From NCBI GenBank assembly GCA_949130485.1, contig OX422186.1, positions 1,343,313 to 1,407,312 of the forward strand: a stretch of 64,000 nucleotides of DNA. Direction: 5' to 3'. Both the position numbers and the translations under genes were made by a program. Each line of letters opens with the position of its first letter. Position 1 is the first letter of the stretch. Positions 33,128 to 44,267 of this stretch are shown here, piece after piece. The DNA is from Agelas oroides. Taxonomy: Eukaryota > Porifera > Demospongiae > Agelasida > Agelasidae. Below the pieces are notes generated by a model. It made no database searches. It had not been told where the DNA came from and saw only the letters and a program-made list of their open reading frames with translations.

Positions 33128-33700
33128 CAGTGGCGTAGCTACACCCGGGCATACCCGGGCCTGTGCCCACGTAAAATTCGCTGGTGCCCGGGTAAAAATA
33201 ATGTAGAAAGCATAATCAGTTATTAGCATGTGCGATCGCAAGTTTCATGCGGACGTAGCAAGCATATAGGTAAGACTGAAAGAATTGTATTTGTGGCCGA
33301 AAATAGCCTCAGAAGCGATCTCAGAGTGTATAATTTCGAAATTTTTCATGGTGGGAGCATGCCCTAGGTCCCCTACTCAGTGCGTGCGTACATAGTTAAT
33401 ACTGTACGAGCGGACATGACACAGACTTCCTTGGTCGACGGAATAACTCCATTTTGTTTTACGTGTGCCAATAATATACGGTTAGTTTGCGGAAAATGCA
33501 AAGAGACAGAAATGGCATAATTTTGAGAGAGTAAATTCTACCTCAGCGAAGCGAGCACGCCAGTCGCCACTCTCCAGGGTTTTACCGCGCTCTGCATAAC
33601 CACGGCTCTGCGGACGTCCTGGGTGTTGGGCTTGGCCATCGCAACCGCAAACACGGCAAGCTCCGAGTGAGCGCCGATCGTGACCTCCCAGAAGGTTGCT
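33128..33700. mobile_element. Element fragment beginning CAGTGGCGTAGCTACACC
   Basis: The terminus resembles hAT-type ends. 33270-33400 (GCCGAAAATAGCCTCAGAAG, CCCTAGGTCCC, GTGCGTGCGTAC) is related to the inside of the 48790-53853 and 16706-17162 elements. The right boundary is unclear; 33540-33730 is CpG-rich without a recognisable ORF. Confidence 0.5.
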
Positions 33701-34013
33701 CTATGAGGTGGAGCGTCTTGTGGCCAAGAGAAGTTAATTAACCACTGTAGTCTTTATGTGTGCCTTTGAATTCAGTGGTGGAGATTATAAAGCCATAAGC
33801 ACGTTGACGTGCAAGCACTAGCTATACATGTATAATTATAGATAGCTAGCCTGAGGGTAGCCAGTCTCTACATTTCTGTGCTGTGATACTGCAGGAACTG
33901 ATGAGTGCTTAGTCCTCTGGAGTGACTACCCCAAAGGGTAGTCACTTATATGTAGACTGTTGAACTAGGATCACGATTTTTGATCAGTGGAAATTGTGCT
34001 TGATCGGTTGATC
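33701..34013. other. Intergenic stretch with one short perfect hairpin
   Basis: GTGACTACCC / GGGTAGTCAC pair at 33922-33948 with a CAAA loop. Nothing else recognised. Confidence 0.5.
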
Positions 34014-34277
34014 GTTCCCTTCCGAAGCTCTTGATGGCTTGATTTGCAGTGGTTCATGTTCCCTTCCGAAGCTCTTGATGGCTTGATTTGCAGTGGTTCA
34101 CGTTCCCTTCCGAAGCTCTTGATGGGTTGATTTGCAGTGGTTCACGTTCCCTTCCGAAGCTCTTGATGGCTTGATTTACAGTGGTTCACGTTCCCTTCCG
34201 AAGCTCTTGATGGGTTGATTTGCAGTGGTTCACGTTCCCTTCCGAAGCTCTTGATGGCTTGATTTACAGTGGTTCAA
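34014..34277. repeat. 44-bp minisatellite, six copies
   Basis: Unit GTTCCCTTCCGAAGCTCTTG followed by ATGG(C/G)TTGATTTG/ACAGTGGTTCAC. Variants alternate, so units 3-4 and 5-6 form an 88-bp higher-order pair. Confidence 0.93.
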
Positions 34278-35054
34278 AGGACAAAATGGCAACCATGCCT
34301 CCCTAGTGTCGTTGATCTGTTGTTTTTTTCCTGGTCACAACAAATGCTTCAACAGGTGACATATAAGTGACCACCTCTTGCTACCCAAAAGAATCACCCA
34401 CATGGGAAGCATTAATTTTGTGAACGGCTGCTACTCCATTATTAAAAACCAATACATGTTATTGGCATGGCTATAGCCTCCACCAGAAGCATGACAGTGC
34501 CGATACTATAGAACAATGATCTTATCATTTGGGCAGCTGTTTTGGTGTGACAATGAATTGTATTATATCTTTTACAGTGCTTTTGAAGCTCCCTGCCCAG
34601 CCTATCGTCTGGTATATATAGCAGATAGTATCAGCGATTTCATTGCTGAAGTACATCGAAGTCTGCTGAACTGATGCTAATAAGCCTTCGCTGAGATGAT
34701 TTGTTGGCAAGATGCTAACATCCCTATAACAATTTATCAATGTTGAATTGGCAAACATTATTATGAATCTTTTTTATGATAGAAGATTACACATGAATCA
34801 CCTTATTAGCACACGCTTGTCTGCCTGAGCTCACTCATCACAAGATTACCAGTATACATATATATTGCCATAGCAACATGCAGACAGGTATGGACAAAGC
34901 TCTAGTAGTATACACACATGTATGAGTCTTTTTAGTACTGTTTTGGCCTTGTTGGGCCTTATCAGCAGAGTACAACACAACAGAACCACAAACTTAAAAA
35001 TCAGTGATTTGCTGCTGCGTAACCCTGAACAGTACTGTTTTCTTGCAACCCTAC
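34278..35054. other. Intergenic stretch, no gene recognised
   Basis: AT-rich, short frames only (longest about 77 codons on the minus strand at 34525-34758, no recognisable domain). Confidence 0.4.
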
Positions 35055-35615
35055 AGGCATGTTTTGTGCATGCATGTGTGTGTGTGTGTGTGTGTGCATG
35101 TGTGCTTTGTGTGGGTGTGCGTCTGCATGTGTGTGTGTGTGTCTGTGTGTGCGTGTGTGTAGGTGTGCGCTTGCATGTGTGTGCTCTGTGTGGGTGTGCA
35201 CTTGCATGTGTGTGCGTGTGTGTGTAGGTGTGTGTGCATGTGTGCTCTGTGTGGGTGTGCCTTGCATGTGTCTGTGTGTGCATGTGTGCTCTGTGTGGGT
35301 GTGCCTTGCATGTGTCTGTGTGTGCGTGTGTGTGTAGGTGTGTGTTCACTGTATGTGTGCGTGTGCATGTGTGCTCTGTGTGGGTGTGTGTTCACTGTAT
35401 GTGTGTGTGTGCATGTGTGCTCTGTGTGGGTGTGCACTTGCATGTGTGTGCACTGTATGTGTGTGTGTACTCTGTGTGTGTGTGTGGGTGTGCACTTGCA
35501 TGTGTGCATGTGCATTGTGTATGTGTGTGTGCATGTGTGCTCTGTGTGAGTGTGCGCTTGCATGTGTGTATATATGTGTGTACATGACCAAGTGTGTGGG
35601 TGTGTTTGTGCATGC
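35055..35615. repeat. TG-rich compound minisatellite
   Basis: About 560 bp of GTGTGTGCATGTGTGCTCTG and GTGGGTGTGC(G/A)CTTGCATGTGT units in variable order. It generates long His-Thr or Cys-Val reading frames in several frames, none of which is a gene. Confidence 0.93.
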
Positions 35616-35670
35616 ATGAGAGAGAGAGGTAGAGGGACGATTACATAAAGCACATACTTTCAAGTGTGTG

Positions 35671-35712
35671 TAGCCTCATTCCCAGGTGCGAACGGGCCTG
35701 GCAACGAGGCTA
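35671..35712. mobile_element. 42-bp mini foldback of the TAGCCTCGTTCCCAG family
   Basis: TAGCCTCATTCCCAGG at the left and CCTGGCAACGAGGCTA at the right enclose only about 10 bp. Both flanks are GT-rich (AAGTGTGTG and GGTGTGTGT), so a target duplication is likely but imprecise. Confidence 0.65.
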
Positions 35713-36061
35713 GGTGTGTGTACACATACAGTGGAACCTCACTTAATGAACACCCCTCAATAGCAGACATCTACAGACATTTACAAAAATCCCAACTGTC
35801 CCTCCATTCACTTTGCAACCCCTGAGTAACGGACATCCCACTACTCCATATAACGGACAGTTTTCACACTCCTAGCTGTACGCAAACAATACTTAATGAC
35901 CCTGAATAAGCAAACACTCATTGACCTTTCTGCAAGATATCCACCATCGCTGCTGAAGTTAAAACTTGACATTAGATTAGCGCTGTTACTCATAGTACTA
36001 GCCTTTGGTTAGCCTTCCATGCCAGCGTACAGTGAGGGAAAGCTCTGAAAACATGTCCACA
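35713..36061. other. Stretch with one pogo/Tc1-like terminus
   Basis: TA|CAGTGGAACCTCACTTAATG at 35727 is the characteristic left end of pogo-type elements, followed by ..ACGGACA.-type subterminal repeats to about 35860. No right end found; the retroelement fragment begins at 36062. Confidence 0.5.
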
Positions 36062-37004
36062 CTGTGTTCAACAGGAATGGGTAGGCAAAGTTGAATGGAT
36101 GGCAAGGGTGGATGCGGAACTAGAGGCAGAGCGAGGTCGATTGATATGGGACCTAGTAGCAAGGCCTGGCCTGGAACATGCAGCAGATGTGTGGAGGCCA
36201 GGGGGGAAGACAGTAGGAAAGAGGTTGGAGGCTGTACAGGATAGGTTGGGAAGAAAACTGTTGGGAACTAGTAGAACAGTGGCAGGGGAGGCAATCCGTG
36301 GGGAGATGGGATGGAGAAAGTTAGAAGAAAGAAGAGAGGAGAAGAAGATGTTGTACGGGCGGAGATTCTGGGAGCTAGGCGAAGAGAGTAGAAAAATTGA
36401 AAGAGTCAGGTGGAGTAGGCTGGAGGGAAGAATATGAGATGTTGCTAAGAAAGTATGGCTTGGAGGAAGCTGAAGAGGAAGAGTCAGGGTCAGCAGCAGC
36501 CTGGAAGAGGAAAATAGAAAACAGAACTGGGAAGACTGGCAAGAAGAGGTGGACAGGAAAAGTAGCTTCATACGGTATAAGAAGGTTAAAGAAGAGTATG
36601 GGCTGGAGAAATACGTAGGTTCATGGGAGGGACATGTGGCAGTACGGTTGAAGTTCCGGTTGAGGTCAGGGTATGCAGGGTTGTTTGAAGATAAAAAGAG
36701 ATGCGGGATGGTGGAAGAGGACAGGTGTGTGCTGTGTAATGGAGGGAAGGTGGAAGATGTTAAGCATTTTGTATTGGAGTGTGAGCTAGGAGTTTGACCA
36801 GGATAGATGTCGGCTTCTGGAAAGGATTGTGGGAGCAGAGGAGTGGGTGAAGGGATATGAAGAAGGTGATGATGACAGTTGAGTGAGTTTACTGCTAGGG
36901 AGAAGGGTAGATGTGAATAGGGAGGTGATGGATGACATAGACAGGTGCATAATGAAAGAGATGGTGACGTGGTGGCAGAGGCGTAAGGTGTTGTTAGGTT
37001 AGGT
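36062..37004 (+). pseudogene. 3' fragment of a non-LTR retrotransposon
   Basis: 36062-36436 encodes a post-RT region (HAADVWRPGG, LGTSRTVAGEAIRGEMGW). Two frame changes later, 36560-36797 gives LRSGYAGLFEDKKRC and CVLCNGGKVEDVKHFVLECE, the Cys/His tail. Residual coding (DQDRCRLLERIVGAEEW; EVMDDIDRCIMKEM) runs to about 37004. 5'-truncated and frameshifted; a different family from the RT at 14512-16086. Confidence 0.75.
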
Positions 37005-37204
37005 TAACTAGCTCTTACTCCCCCTGATTACCTGGGTACCAGTGCCCCATCCTCTCTTTCTCTCTCAGTGAACTGACACTAATAAACTACATGTCATGGT
37101 AGCTGTATTTATTTATTTATTTATTTATCATATCACCCAGTTGTATAAGTATGTCACTTAAAAATCTGCCATGTACATGTACTGTGATGGCCCTTACGGG
37201 TTCA

Positions 37205-37325
37205 ACTATTCCAATTAAAACTCATTGCTTCCTGTTTCCACCCACAATATTGTACCACAAAGGTTATAATTAGGATGGTGTGTTCCCAAGTGACATCTCA
37301 AGCTGAAGACCCTTTCCTGTCCAAC
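37205..37325. repeat. Segmental duplication, segment 1 (second piece)
   Basis: CTTCCTGTTTCCACCCACAATATTG and the following 90 bp match 45695-45785 and 55360-55430. It shows that segment 1 once continued beyond 33125 and was disrupted. Confidence 0.75.
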
Positions 37326-37434
37326 ATCCGTTGCCTAGCATAGCCTAAAAGTTTCCTTGTCCATGTCTAGCCAACCCACAACATCTGTAGTAATATGATG
37401 TGTCTAGCTAACCCACAACATCCGTAGCAACAGC

Positions 37435-37579
37435 TTTGCAGGTAGGTTGAAACAGACAGTGTTCATCTTGTGGTTTACCAGGTCAATCAATAACCACTGG
37501 GACTTCATAGGCTTCAAAAGACATTAATAAACCACAAGATGACAGCTGTCTGTTTCCTTGTGACAACCTACCTGCAAAG
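37435..37579. mobile_element. Foldback with TTTGCAGGTAGGTTG ends, copy 1
   Basis: Inverted ends TTTGCAGGTAGGTTG and CAACCTACCTGCAAAG, with inner TTGTGGTTTACC / inverted AACCACAA. A second copy is at 52871-53034. Confidence 0.75.
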
Positions 37580-37964
37580 GCAGTATGATCTACTAAAGCC
37601 TATTTTCAGATGTGTCTAGCTAACCCACAACATCCCTTAGCAACAGCAATTCATGGTAATATGATCTACTAAAGCCTATTTTCAGATACCCACAACTTCC
37701 TACACAGGGCGAAAAATGAAATTTCCCATCTGTCCTGTGGATATGAAACCTGACATTTCTTTGAGAGGATAGAGCCAAATGTCGGATGTGTATGACATTT
37801 GGCTCTATCCTCTACAGGATTGGTGGAGAACGGTCAAAGAAATGTCAGATTTCATGTCCACAAGACAGATGGGAAATTTCATTTTTCGCCCTGTGCTATT
37901 ATATGGGGGGTCTGTATATAGCTGGCTACCACCAATGATGTTGTTTGAGAGAGTGAGAAATAAC

Positions 37965-38110
37965 TCCATGGTAAAAATTCCAGGATCCAGCTGGGATTCA
38001 AACCAAAGATCTTCTGAATATGTGTTCCCAACATTCTTAGACAAGGGGGAGGGCCAAGCCTACTCAGACATGCTAGCCTGCAACATCCCTATCTGGGGTC
38101 ACACAATCAT
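37965..38110 (-). mobile_element. Possible tRNA-derived SINE, degraded
   Basis: The minus strand has CAGAAGATCTTTGGTTTGAATCCCAGC with a B-box-like core (GGTTTGAATCCC), similar to the sequence at 6365-6500 (TCAGAAGACCCAGGTTCAAT). The A-box is weak. Confidence 0.35.
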
Positions 38111-38172
38111 TGGATTGCTAACTCACACTTAGTCTATTGTATAGTGCGGCTGAGTCACAACTCACTAGAATC

Positions 38173-38879
38173 ATTGGCTTTCTAACCTAACCTGGTGTGA
38201 ATATGAATCTCAGTTCATTTCCTTCCACATATTGAAGGCATGCCGGCCTGAAATGTGTGCTTCCTAGCACATCATGTGCATGGGAGTTGATTTTGCAGGA
38301 GTTGATCTCATGGCACCAAAGCACACAGATACCCACATATATACCTATCAAAGAGACATATGAAAGCAAAGGGATCATTCACAATAACAAGTGGTTGCAA
38401 GATGGTCAATGAAAGTGTCAGGGACTAAGAATCTAGTGGCTACAAATCTGTTGATTACGAATTCCGTAAGCTGTCAGGTTTAGAGATGTTTGTGTATATG
38501 ATGTGAATTTAGAAATGCAATCATTTTAGCGAGCAGTGATTTATCCAAACCTTGCATGTCATAGCTAGTTGCCTTCTGCAAAAGTGCATGCTTTTAATTT
38601 CTGTAGATGCACTCTTTTCCAATATTTTACCAGGTTGGTCTATGTAGTCTGTACCATCTCTCACCCTCTGAGACAAACAAGATTCCTAATCCATGGCAAC
38701 TTCGTGTTCCTATAGTGTATAGTGTGGCTGGGTCATATATCACTCATTGGCTTCATAAGCCATGCCAACACTAGTGGGATTGACACAAGAGTCATCGTTG
38801 GTGTTTGTCTCACAGTTGGTGTCAGTAAAGCTGACCACACATGTGCATGCATACATATCCATTGTAGCTATGTATCATA
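38173..38879. repeat. 707-bp direct duplication, left copy
   Basis: Nearly identical to 60136-60841 (a handful of substitutions). Begins ATTGGCTTTCTAACCTAACC, ends ATTGTAGCTATGTATCAT. No coding sequence recognised in either copy. Confidence 0.93.
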
Positions 38880-39049
38880 TGCGTATTTGTACTACACTGC
38901 GTGGGTGGATTAAAGGCACCACGCTGAGTTTATATACTGCAAACCACAAGGAGTACTTACAAGTACCAATTAGGGTAGTTAGACGCCATCGTGTAAGTTC
39001 CAATTAAGGCAGTTAGAAGGCAGTGAAGCCATGTTTAGTACAAGCTAGG

Positions 39050-39136
39050 TATATAACCCGTTACCTAGGCAACATATAAGAATGTTGCTCATATCTCTCT
39101 TGTACAGTGATGTTGCCTAGGTAACAGGTTATATAA
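39050..39136. repeat. Hairpin with TATATAACC.GTTACCTAGG arms
   Basis: Left arm TATATAACCCGTTACCTAGG plus CAACAT, right arm its complement (one mismatch), loop about 35 bp. First of three adjacent inverted repeats. Confidence 0.9.
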
Positions 39137-39219
39137 TAGTTAAATCCCTCCCTGGGGTGTGGTCTTGCATTGACCCCAATGTGTAAAACGACCACCCCCC
39201 AGGGAGGGATTTAACTATT
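39135..39219. repeat. Hairpin with AGTTAAATCCCTCCCTGGGG arms
   Basis: Arms at 39135-39163 and about 39190-39219 pair almost perfectly. It abuts the previous hairpin. Confidence 0.9.
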
Positions 39220-39224
39220 ACATA

Positions 39225-39817
39225 CTACAGGCTAGCATGGTCGCTCGGCAGTTATTCAATTAGAAGCCTCGGTTAATAGGGTTGGGCGGATTATGCTGGC
39301 ATAATTTTGGGTACCAGAAAGCATTGAGCATTATGCGGGAATAATAGGTACATTTTGAGCATAATGTGTCTGTGGTAGATCGTCCTCAGACAGTGTCCCA
39401 GTCCCATGCAGACAGTGAAGTATCTCGTCCCATGCCCTGTTGGTAAGTGGCGAAGTATTAAAGGGAGCAATGATCAGCAATCGCAGTCTGGTGGACTACA
39501 TTGAACTTTCCATGATGTTACAGTTCATTGGTCAATGAACTGCCATCCTGTTTCAATTTACTTTTTTCTGTACAGTGTAAAATAATTATTTGAACATACA
39601 AGTTTGCTCCTTCCAGAAATAATGCATGGGCATAGTTTGAGCATAATAGGCAAATTTGGGGAATAATTTTAGACATAATTGGTACAATTTTGAGCATATT
39701 GGAATAGAATAATGGGTACAAAATTGAGCGTAATCCGCCCAACCAAACCTCGGCTGCGCCTTGGCTTCTAATTGAATAACTGCCTCGTGTATATCCTGTA
39801 ACCGCGCTAGCCTGTAG
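39225..39817. mobile_element. 593-bp inverted-repeat element
   Basis: Ends CTACAGGCTAGC and GCTAGCCTGTAG; arms include GGCAGTTATTCAATTAGAAG and TGGGCGGATTA. The centre is made of degenerate GAGCATAAT / GCATAATTTTGGG units. No target duplication fixed. Confidence 0.8.
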
Positions 39818-40765
39818 TAGCTATATCTATAACGTGGACACATACACAGAGGATTTAGAATAGCACCGTGTTGTGGAGTTCTTCAAAGGCCAAATATTGG
39901 TGACACCAGCTGAGAGTGCTCAATTGGCACCTCTAAATGGCGTAATTGTGTAGGGGTACACCAGTTTTTGGGTAAATTTAGCACTGGAGGATTCAAAGTT
40001 CAAAGTTCAAACATGTTGAACGTATACTTCAAAAACGAACAAGTACAATAAAATGGATGAATAGCAGTCCATAAACAAGTTGCACAAATGCATATAACCT
40101 AACATGCGATAAAATAAGCAGTTTCAGTTTGTCCATGCACACAACACACTTTAACATTATGGAATTCAAAGTTTGACTTGCTTTCTCTGAGATCAGAATC
40201 CGGATCATCCTTGTTCTACATCGAGAGAAACATTGTGTAGACACATGCATTTATAATATTTACATGTATTTGTATTTGTCTTTTAAACATGCAGGTCCAT
40301 GAAGGACCTAGTACATGCATGTCATTTCACAATAAAAGTGAGAACGTAACTGCCTTCTGTGCATCACTGCTAGCTATGCCCATGGATTTCCTTAAGGTTA
40401 CGGGATACCTTAGAGAGTGCTACTAAGATCAATAATGCATGACAAAATTCATTTCACCGCAAAGCATGTACGTTACGCGCATATGTTGGCTTCCTACTTG
40501 ACTGCTGTACAAATCTCCCGCCTACTGAAGCCGCATGCGCACTTTGTCAACCACAACAACGTAATTATCTCAACTAGCCATGGCTGCCAGCATGCGGAGT
40601 TGCTTGCTCTTGCACAAAAAATAGCCTTCTGTGAGTGTTGGAATGAACTTTTACGGACTTATATGGCTTGTAGACTCCTCCCCCGAGGGATTGACGGAAG
40701 ATTTTGATGATTACTTGACTTGGAGTGAATATATGACAAGGTAAGTCCCTGGGCAGGGCTTTGAG
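39818..40765. other. Intergenic stretch, no gene recognised
   Basis: Low-complexity AT-rich sequence; the longest frame (40417-40707, plus) has no recognisable domain. Confidence 0.4.
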
Positions 40766-41135
40766 TAGTCTCGTCCCCAGACCTAATTTTTCGCGCGCGC
40801 CCTGCGGACTCGTCGAAAAATAGGGTCTGGACACTTTCACTACGAAAACTGGGGCAAGTTTACATATGGCGGTCAGTAAATTGGGTAATTGTAGGTGTTA
40901 ATTACATTATCAGCTACCAGCAGCGTTTACTTCCGCCGCTAAAAAATTTGCAAGCTGGCTATTTGTGATGACGCATAACGCAATTTACTTTACCTAAACA
41001 ATCTGATTGGTGCGACAACATGCCAATACGCTCGTATGATTACGCCCCAGTTTTACCAGTGAACATGTCCAGACCCTATTTTTCGACAAGGCCGCAGGGT
41101 GCGCGTGAAAAATTTGGTGTCTGGGGACGAGACTA
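40766..41135. mobile_element. Mutator-like MITE, second copy, inverted
   Basis: 370 bp, aligning end to end with the reverse complement of 25272-25639, with exact 9-bp flanks GGCTTTGAG at 40757-40765 and 41136-41144. Differences from the first copy are scattered point changes. Confidence 0.88.
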
Positions 41136-41533
41136 GGCTTTGAGCAGGCTATGATGCTCTATATTAGCGATTTGCTTCACTATTTTTTAAAAAGCTTCCG
41201 TCAGTCGCTAATAACCATTCTTAAGATGCCACTGGGTGCTTCTTACAGTTTCCTGGGCAACTTAACTGCGTGTTATCTTGTGCGCGAGTTGGTTAATATT
41301 TGAACCACCATAACTTGTGAACTGTTTATATGCAGCTGATGATTTTTGCTGCACAAAGGCAGCTATGTGTGATGCTTGTGTGGTCCAAGTTTCATGTGCT
41401 AAGACTTTAGTATGCCTGTTTTAGTAGCATAAATGTATACATATATGAAGTCACATAATTCTACTCATGTTTTCACTGGGCCTAGTAAGTAAATCAATAC
41501 ATTTCCCAAAATGCCCTCTCCCCTTTTTCTATA

Positions 41534-42033
41534 CCGTAGTCTCGCAAAAAAGGGCCCACTTACGAAAGAGCGTCCACCCCCTACTTTTCGCCCAATTTCC
41601 TGTACAGGGTCAAAGTTTACTCGAATGAGCGCCCACCCTGGAGCGAGCTTCGCGTGGAGTTTGAGAAGCACAGTATGCGTATCTGAGGTAAGAAACTTCG
41701 TGTAATACTTCACCGAAGTTGCTACAAGGCGTGCATCTTTGCGTAGACGGACGTAGCTAATGCAGTGTGCACTGCGAGCTACACCATGCTCACGGTGATG
41801 TGGTGCCGTTCAGAGTGTTGTGTGCCATTAGGACTCGACTTCGAAGCCGCTGGTGGTTCTGTTGTACGTTACTGTTTGTCCAATTATTTGCTTCGAGGGC
41901 ATCGAGTCGCTGTAAACAAGACATGGGCGCTCTTTCGTGGTTAAATGTGGAAACACCCGAAAGAGCGCCCACCACCCTCTTTGGCAGACTTGTAAGGTGC
42001 TCCGCCCATGGGCCCTTTTTCGCGAGACTACGG
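41534..42033. mobile_element. 500-bp TA-flanked MITE with CCGTAGTCTCGC ends
   Basis: Ends CCGTAGTCTCGCAAAAAAGG and CCCTTTTTCGCGAGACTACGG with TA on both sides (41532-41533, 42034-42035). Subterminal GAAAGAGCGCCCAC-type repeats lie on both arms. No coding capacity beyond chance frames. Confidence 0.82.
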
Positions 42034-42035
42034 TA

Positions 42036-43125
42036 CTACATTTTAGTCTAAAGTGAGGAGGAGGCATTTACTCAAATGTAAACCTCACCTCCAACAACTG
42101 AAGCCGACTCCAGTTTTGTACCACATCAACAACAGGAGCAGAGCTACTGCACTCTCATTCTCTACATGGAGAAGATTGACACAACACGCTGTTAGAGACA
42201 GTTCATATATCTTGTAAATTGGAAAAATTTTGGTGTTAACATATTTTGTAGACCTAGACAGCAACAAGAATTAAACTGCTGAAAATTATTCAATAGCTAA
42301 GTATTAAAACAATGCTACATGAAAATATAGCTCAAGCTAGTGACATGCCTGTGGGGTAAATACTGCTAGCGACAAACTTGAGCGCTAGGCATAGAAGTCT
42401 TGGGTAAGATCAACTGACTCAGATTCCAATGCAGTGCGTTGGTTTCACAATTTCACCTTTGAAGAGTCTGCCCAAGGAGTCGTTTTTTATTCATCTGCCT
42501 TCACAAGCGATTGTAGCCAAGGTACATAATGGTAGGCACAAATACAGCTATGTCTTTGGCCAGTGGTAGCTCATCAGCAGCTGAATCTCTCAAGTCCACC
42601 CTTGCCTTGCTAAAAAATTTCGACGTTAACAATTTTTGTGTAAAAATGATGGCCTATGAAAATATTTTGACATGAGCCTTAATTGAATCACACATGTGGC
42701 TTCCTGTTGAGTGTTGCTTACCATGTTATCCGCCACCTGTAGTAGAGAAGTCGTCATTGGCTTAGTCCACACAGCTTTGCCACTCCAAACATTTCCCCTC
42801 ATTTTCTCTCAGTTGATACTCCCTGTTAGCACATCCTCAGCTTTGAGCTTCTTGAGCAGCTACAAATATAGATATGTATAATGGCATTCCATAAGTGAAA
42901 TCAACTGCATGTTGGTATAAACAATAAGCCTATAGGTACAGTTATACAGGTTGTGTACTGCATGCATGCTCTGGCAATCTCCTAGTCTTGTTCACACTAG
43001 AGTTTATTGCTTGCAACTCACTATGATAGCTGATTCCACTGTCTTGTTGCTGTCTCTCGCGGTAGAAGGACTCCAACAATACAGAATTGTTTGTTCTGTT
43101 GGAATCTGGGGGAGCGAAGTCCTTT
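42036..43125. other. Intergenic stretch, no gene recognised
   Basis: No frame with a domain signature and no long repeat seen. 41136-41533 on the other side of the neighbouring MITE is likewise featureless. Confidence 0.4.
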
Positions 43126-43400
43126 CCCGCACATAAACAGGCTTGCTCAGCCCTCACAGGACCTCCACAGTGGTGAAAACGGCTTTCTCGATCTTCCCTG
43201 GCACTTAAACAGGCCTGCACGTGCTTCACAGCACATCATCGGAGGTTAAAACTGCTTTTTCAGGATTTCCCGCACATAAACAGGCTTGCACCAACCTCAC
43301 ACGGGCTCCACAGCGGTGAATACTGCTTTGTCGATCTTCTCAGGCACTTAAACAGGCCTGCACGTGCCTCACAGCACCTCCTCCCAACCCAGTGCGTGCT
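43126..43400. repeat. 143-bp tandem duplication
   Basis: Two copies, starting at 43126 and 43269, of CCCGCACATAAACAGGCTTGC ... CAGGCCTGCACGTGC ... CACAGCAC. Copies differ by scattered substitutions. Confidence 0.85.
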
Positions 43401-44267
43401 GACTATGGCATTCATCTTCCAGCTGTCCTTGATGCGACAGTCACCGATTCGACGATCAGTGATACGCCGACTCGGATGCGCGGGATGCGCACACATTTTA
43501 AACGTCGAGAGCGACTACTTTAAAACAGTAGGAGGTTGCTAGAATCACAAAAGTTAGAAGCTACAACCCAGGGAAAAGGTTCAAATCGCACACAAGAGAA
43601 ATCGGCAGCTGCTGCGCTGCCCGCGCGCCGAAAAGTTCAGTATGCGCATGCGTAGCACGGAAATACCCAGTGAGACACAGCAGGCTAGAAACTGCATCTC
43701 TGCACGGATTCCCACCGCAGCAAGCGTCTGGATTTTTACTACTATATGTTTAACTCCAAATTTTAGCAAGTCCATGATGTATAGCGCCTTCAAATCGATG
43801 TCAGCAATTGTTTCAAGGTGGTTCAAATTAACCGAGGAAGCGTGTAATAAAGTAGGTATCTGTATGTTTTATGAAAATAAATACTCAGGAAATTCTTGTC
43901 TGATGTGCACTAGAGTATGAACCTTATAAACCCTACTCTTGGTGCTGTTTCTACACTAGAGTTTTAAATTAAACTATGTTAGGGCTACAGTAAAACATGT
44001 AGTGCTACACAGCACCTACTGGGTTAACTTTAACACTACATAAATAGCACTCCTGGTGTTGGTATAACACCTCCCTTTCTTGCGTGTATCATGTGAACCT
44101 CACATTGGTGTCAATGCTACTCCATGGTGGTTTACACTAAGCCGTGCTGGTGCTGGACTAAACAACCAAGTGTTATACTACACCTCATGGGTTGATACTT
44201 GCACTGCAGATATATGCTTACTTTAACACTACCGGTGTTAATTTCACATCTCTATTTTAACAGTGTA
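43401..44267. other. CpG-rich patch followed by TGTTA-rich repeat
   Basis: 43430-43680 is CpG-rich with an NRF1-like GCGCATGCGT at about 43634, which could mark a promoter, but no downstream gene is recognised on either strand. 43960-44265 is built from GGTGTTAA / TTAACAC phrases and ends at the start of segment 2. Confidence 0.4.

Larger units (their letters stand above)
37326..38172. other. Repeat-rich intergenic stretch
   Basis: Repeated phrases CTAGCTAACCCACAACATCC (three times), the foldback at 37435-37579, an inverted pair around 37755-37815 (ATGTCATA.ACATTTGGCTCT) and the possible SINE at 37965-38110. No gene recognised. Confidence 0.5.

Noticed and set aside
34846-35663. Long His-Thr and Cys-Val reading frames on both strands
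   Set aside because: They are translations of the TG-rich minisatellite in several frames at once; no non-repetitive coding part.
43581-43826. 81-codon minus-strand frame in a CpG-rich patch
   Set aside because: No domain, no splice partner found; kept only as a possible promoter region.
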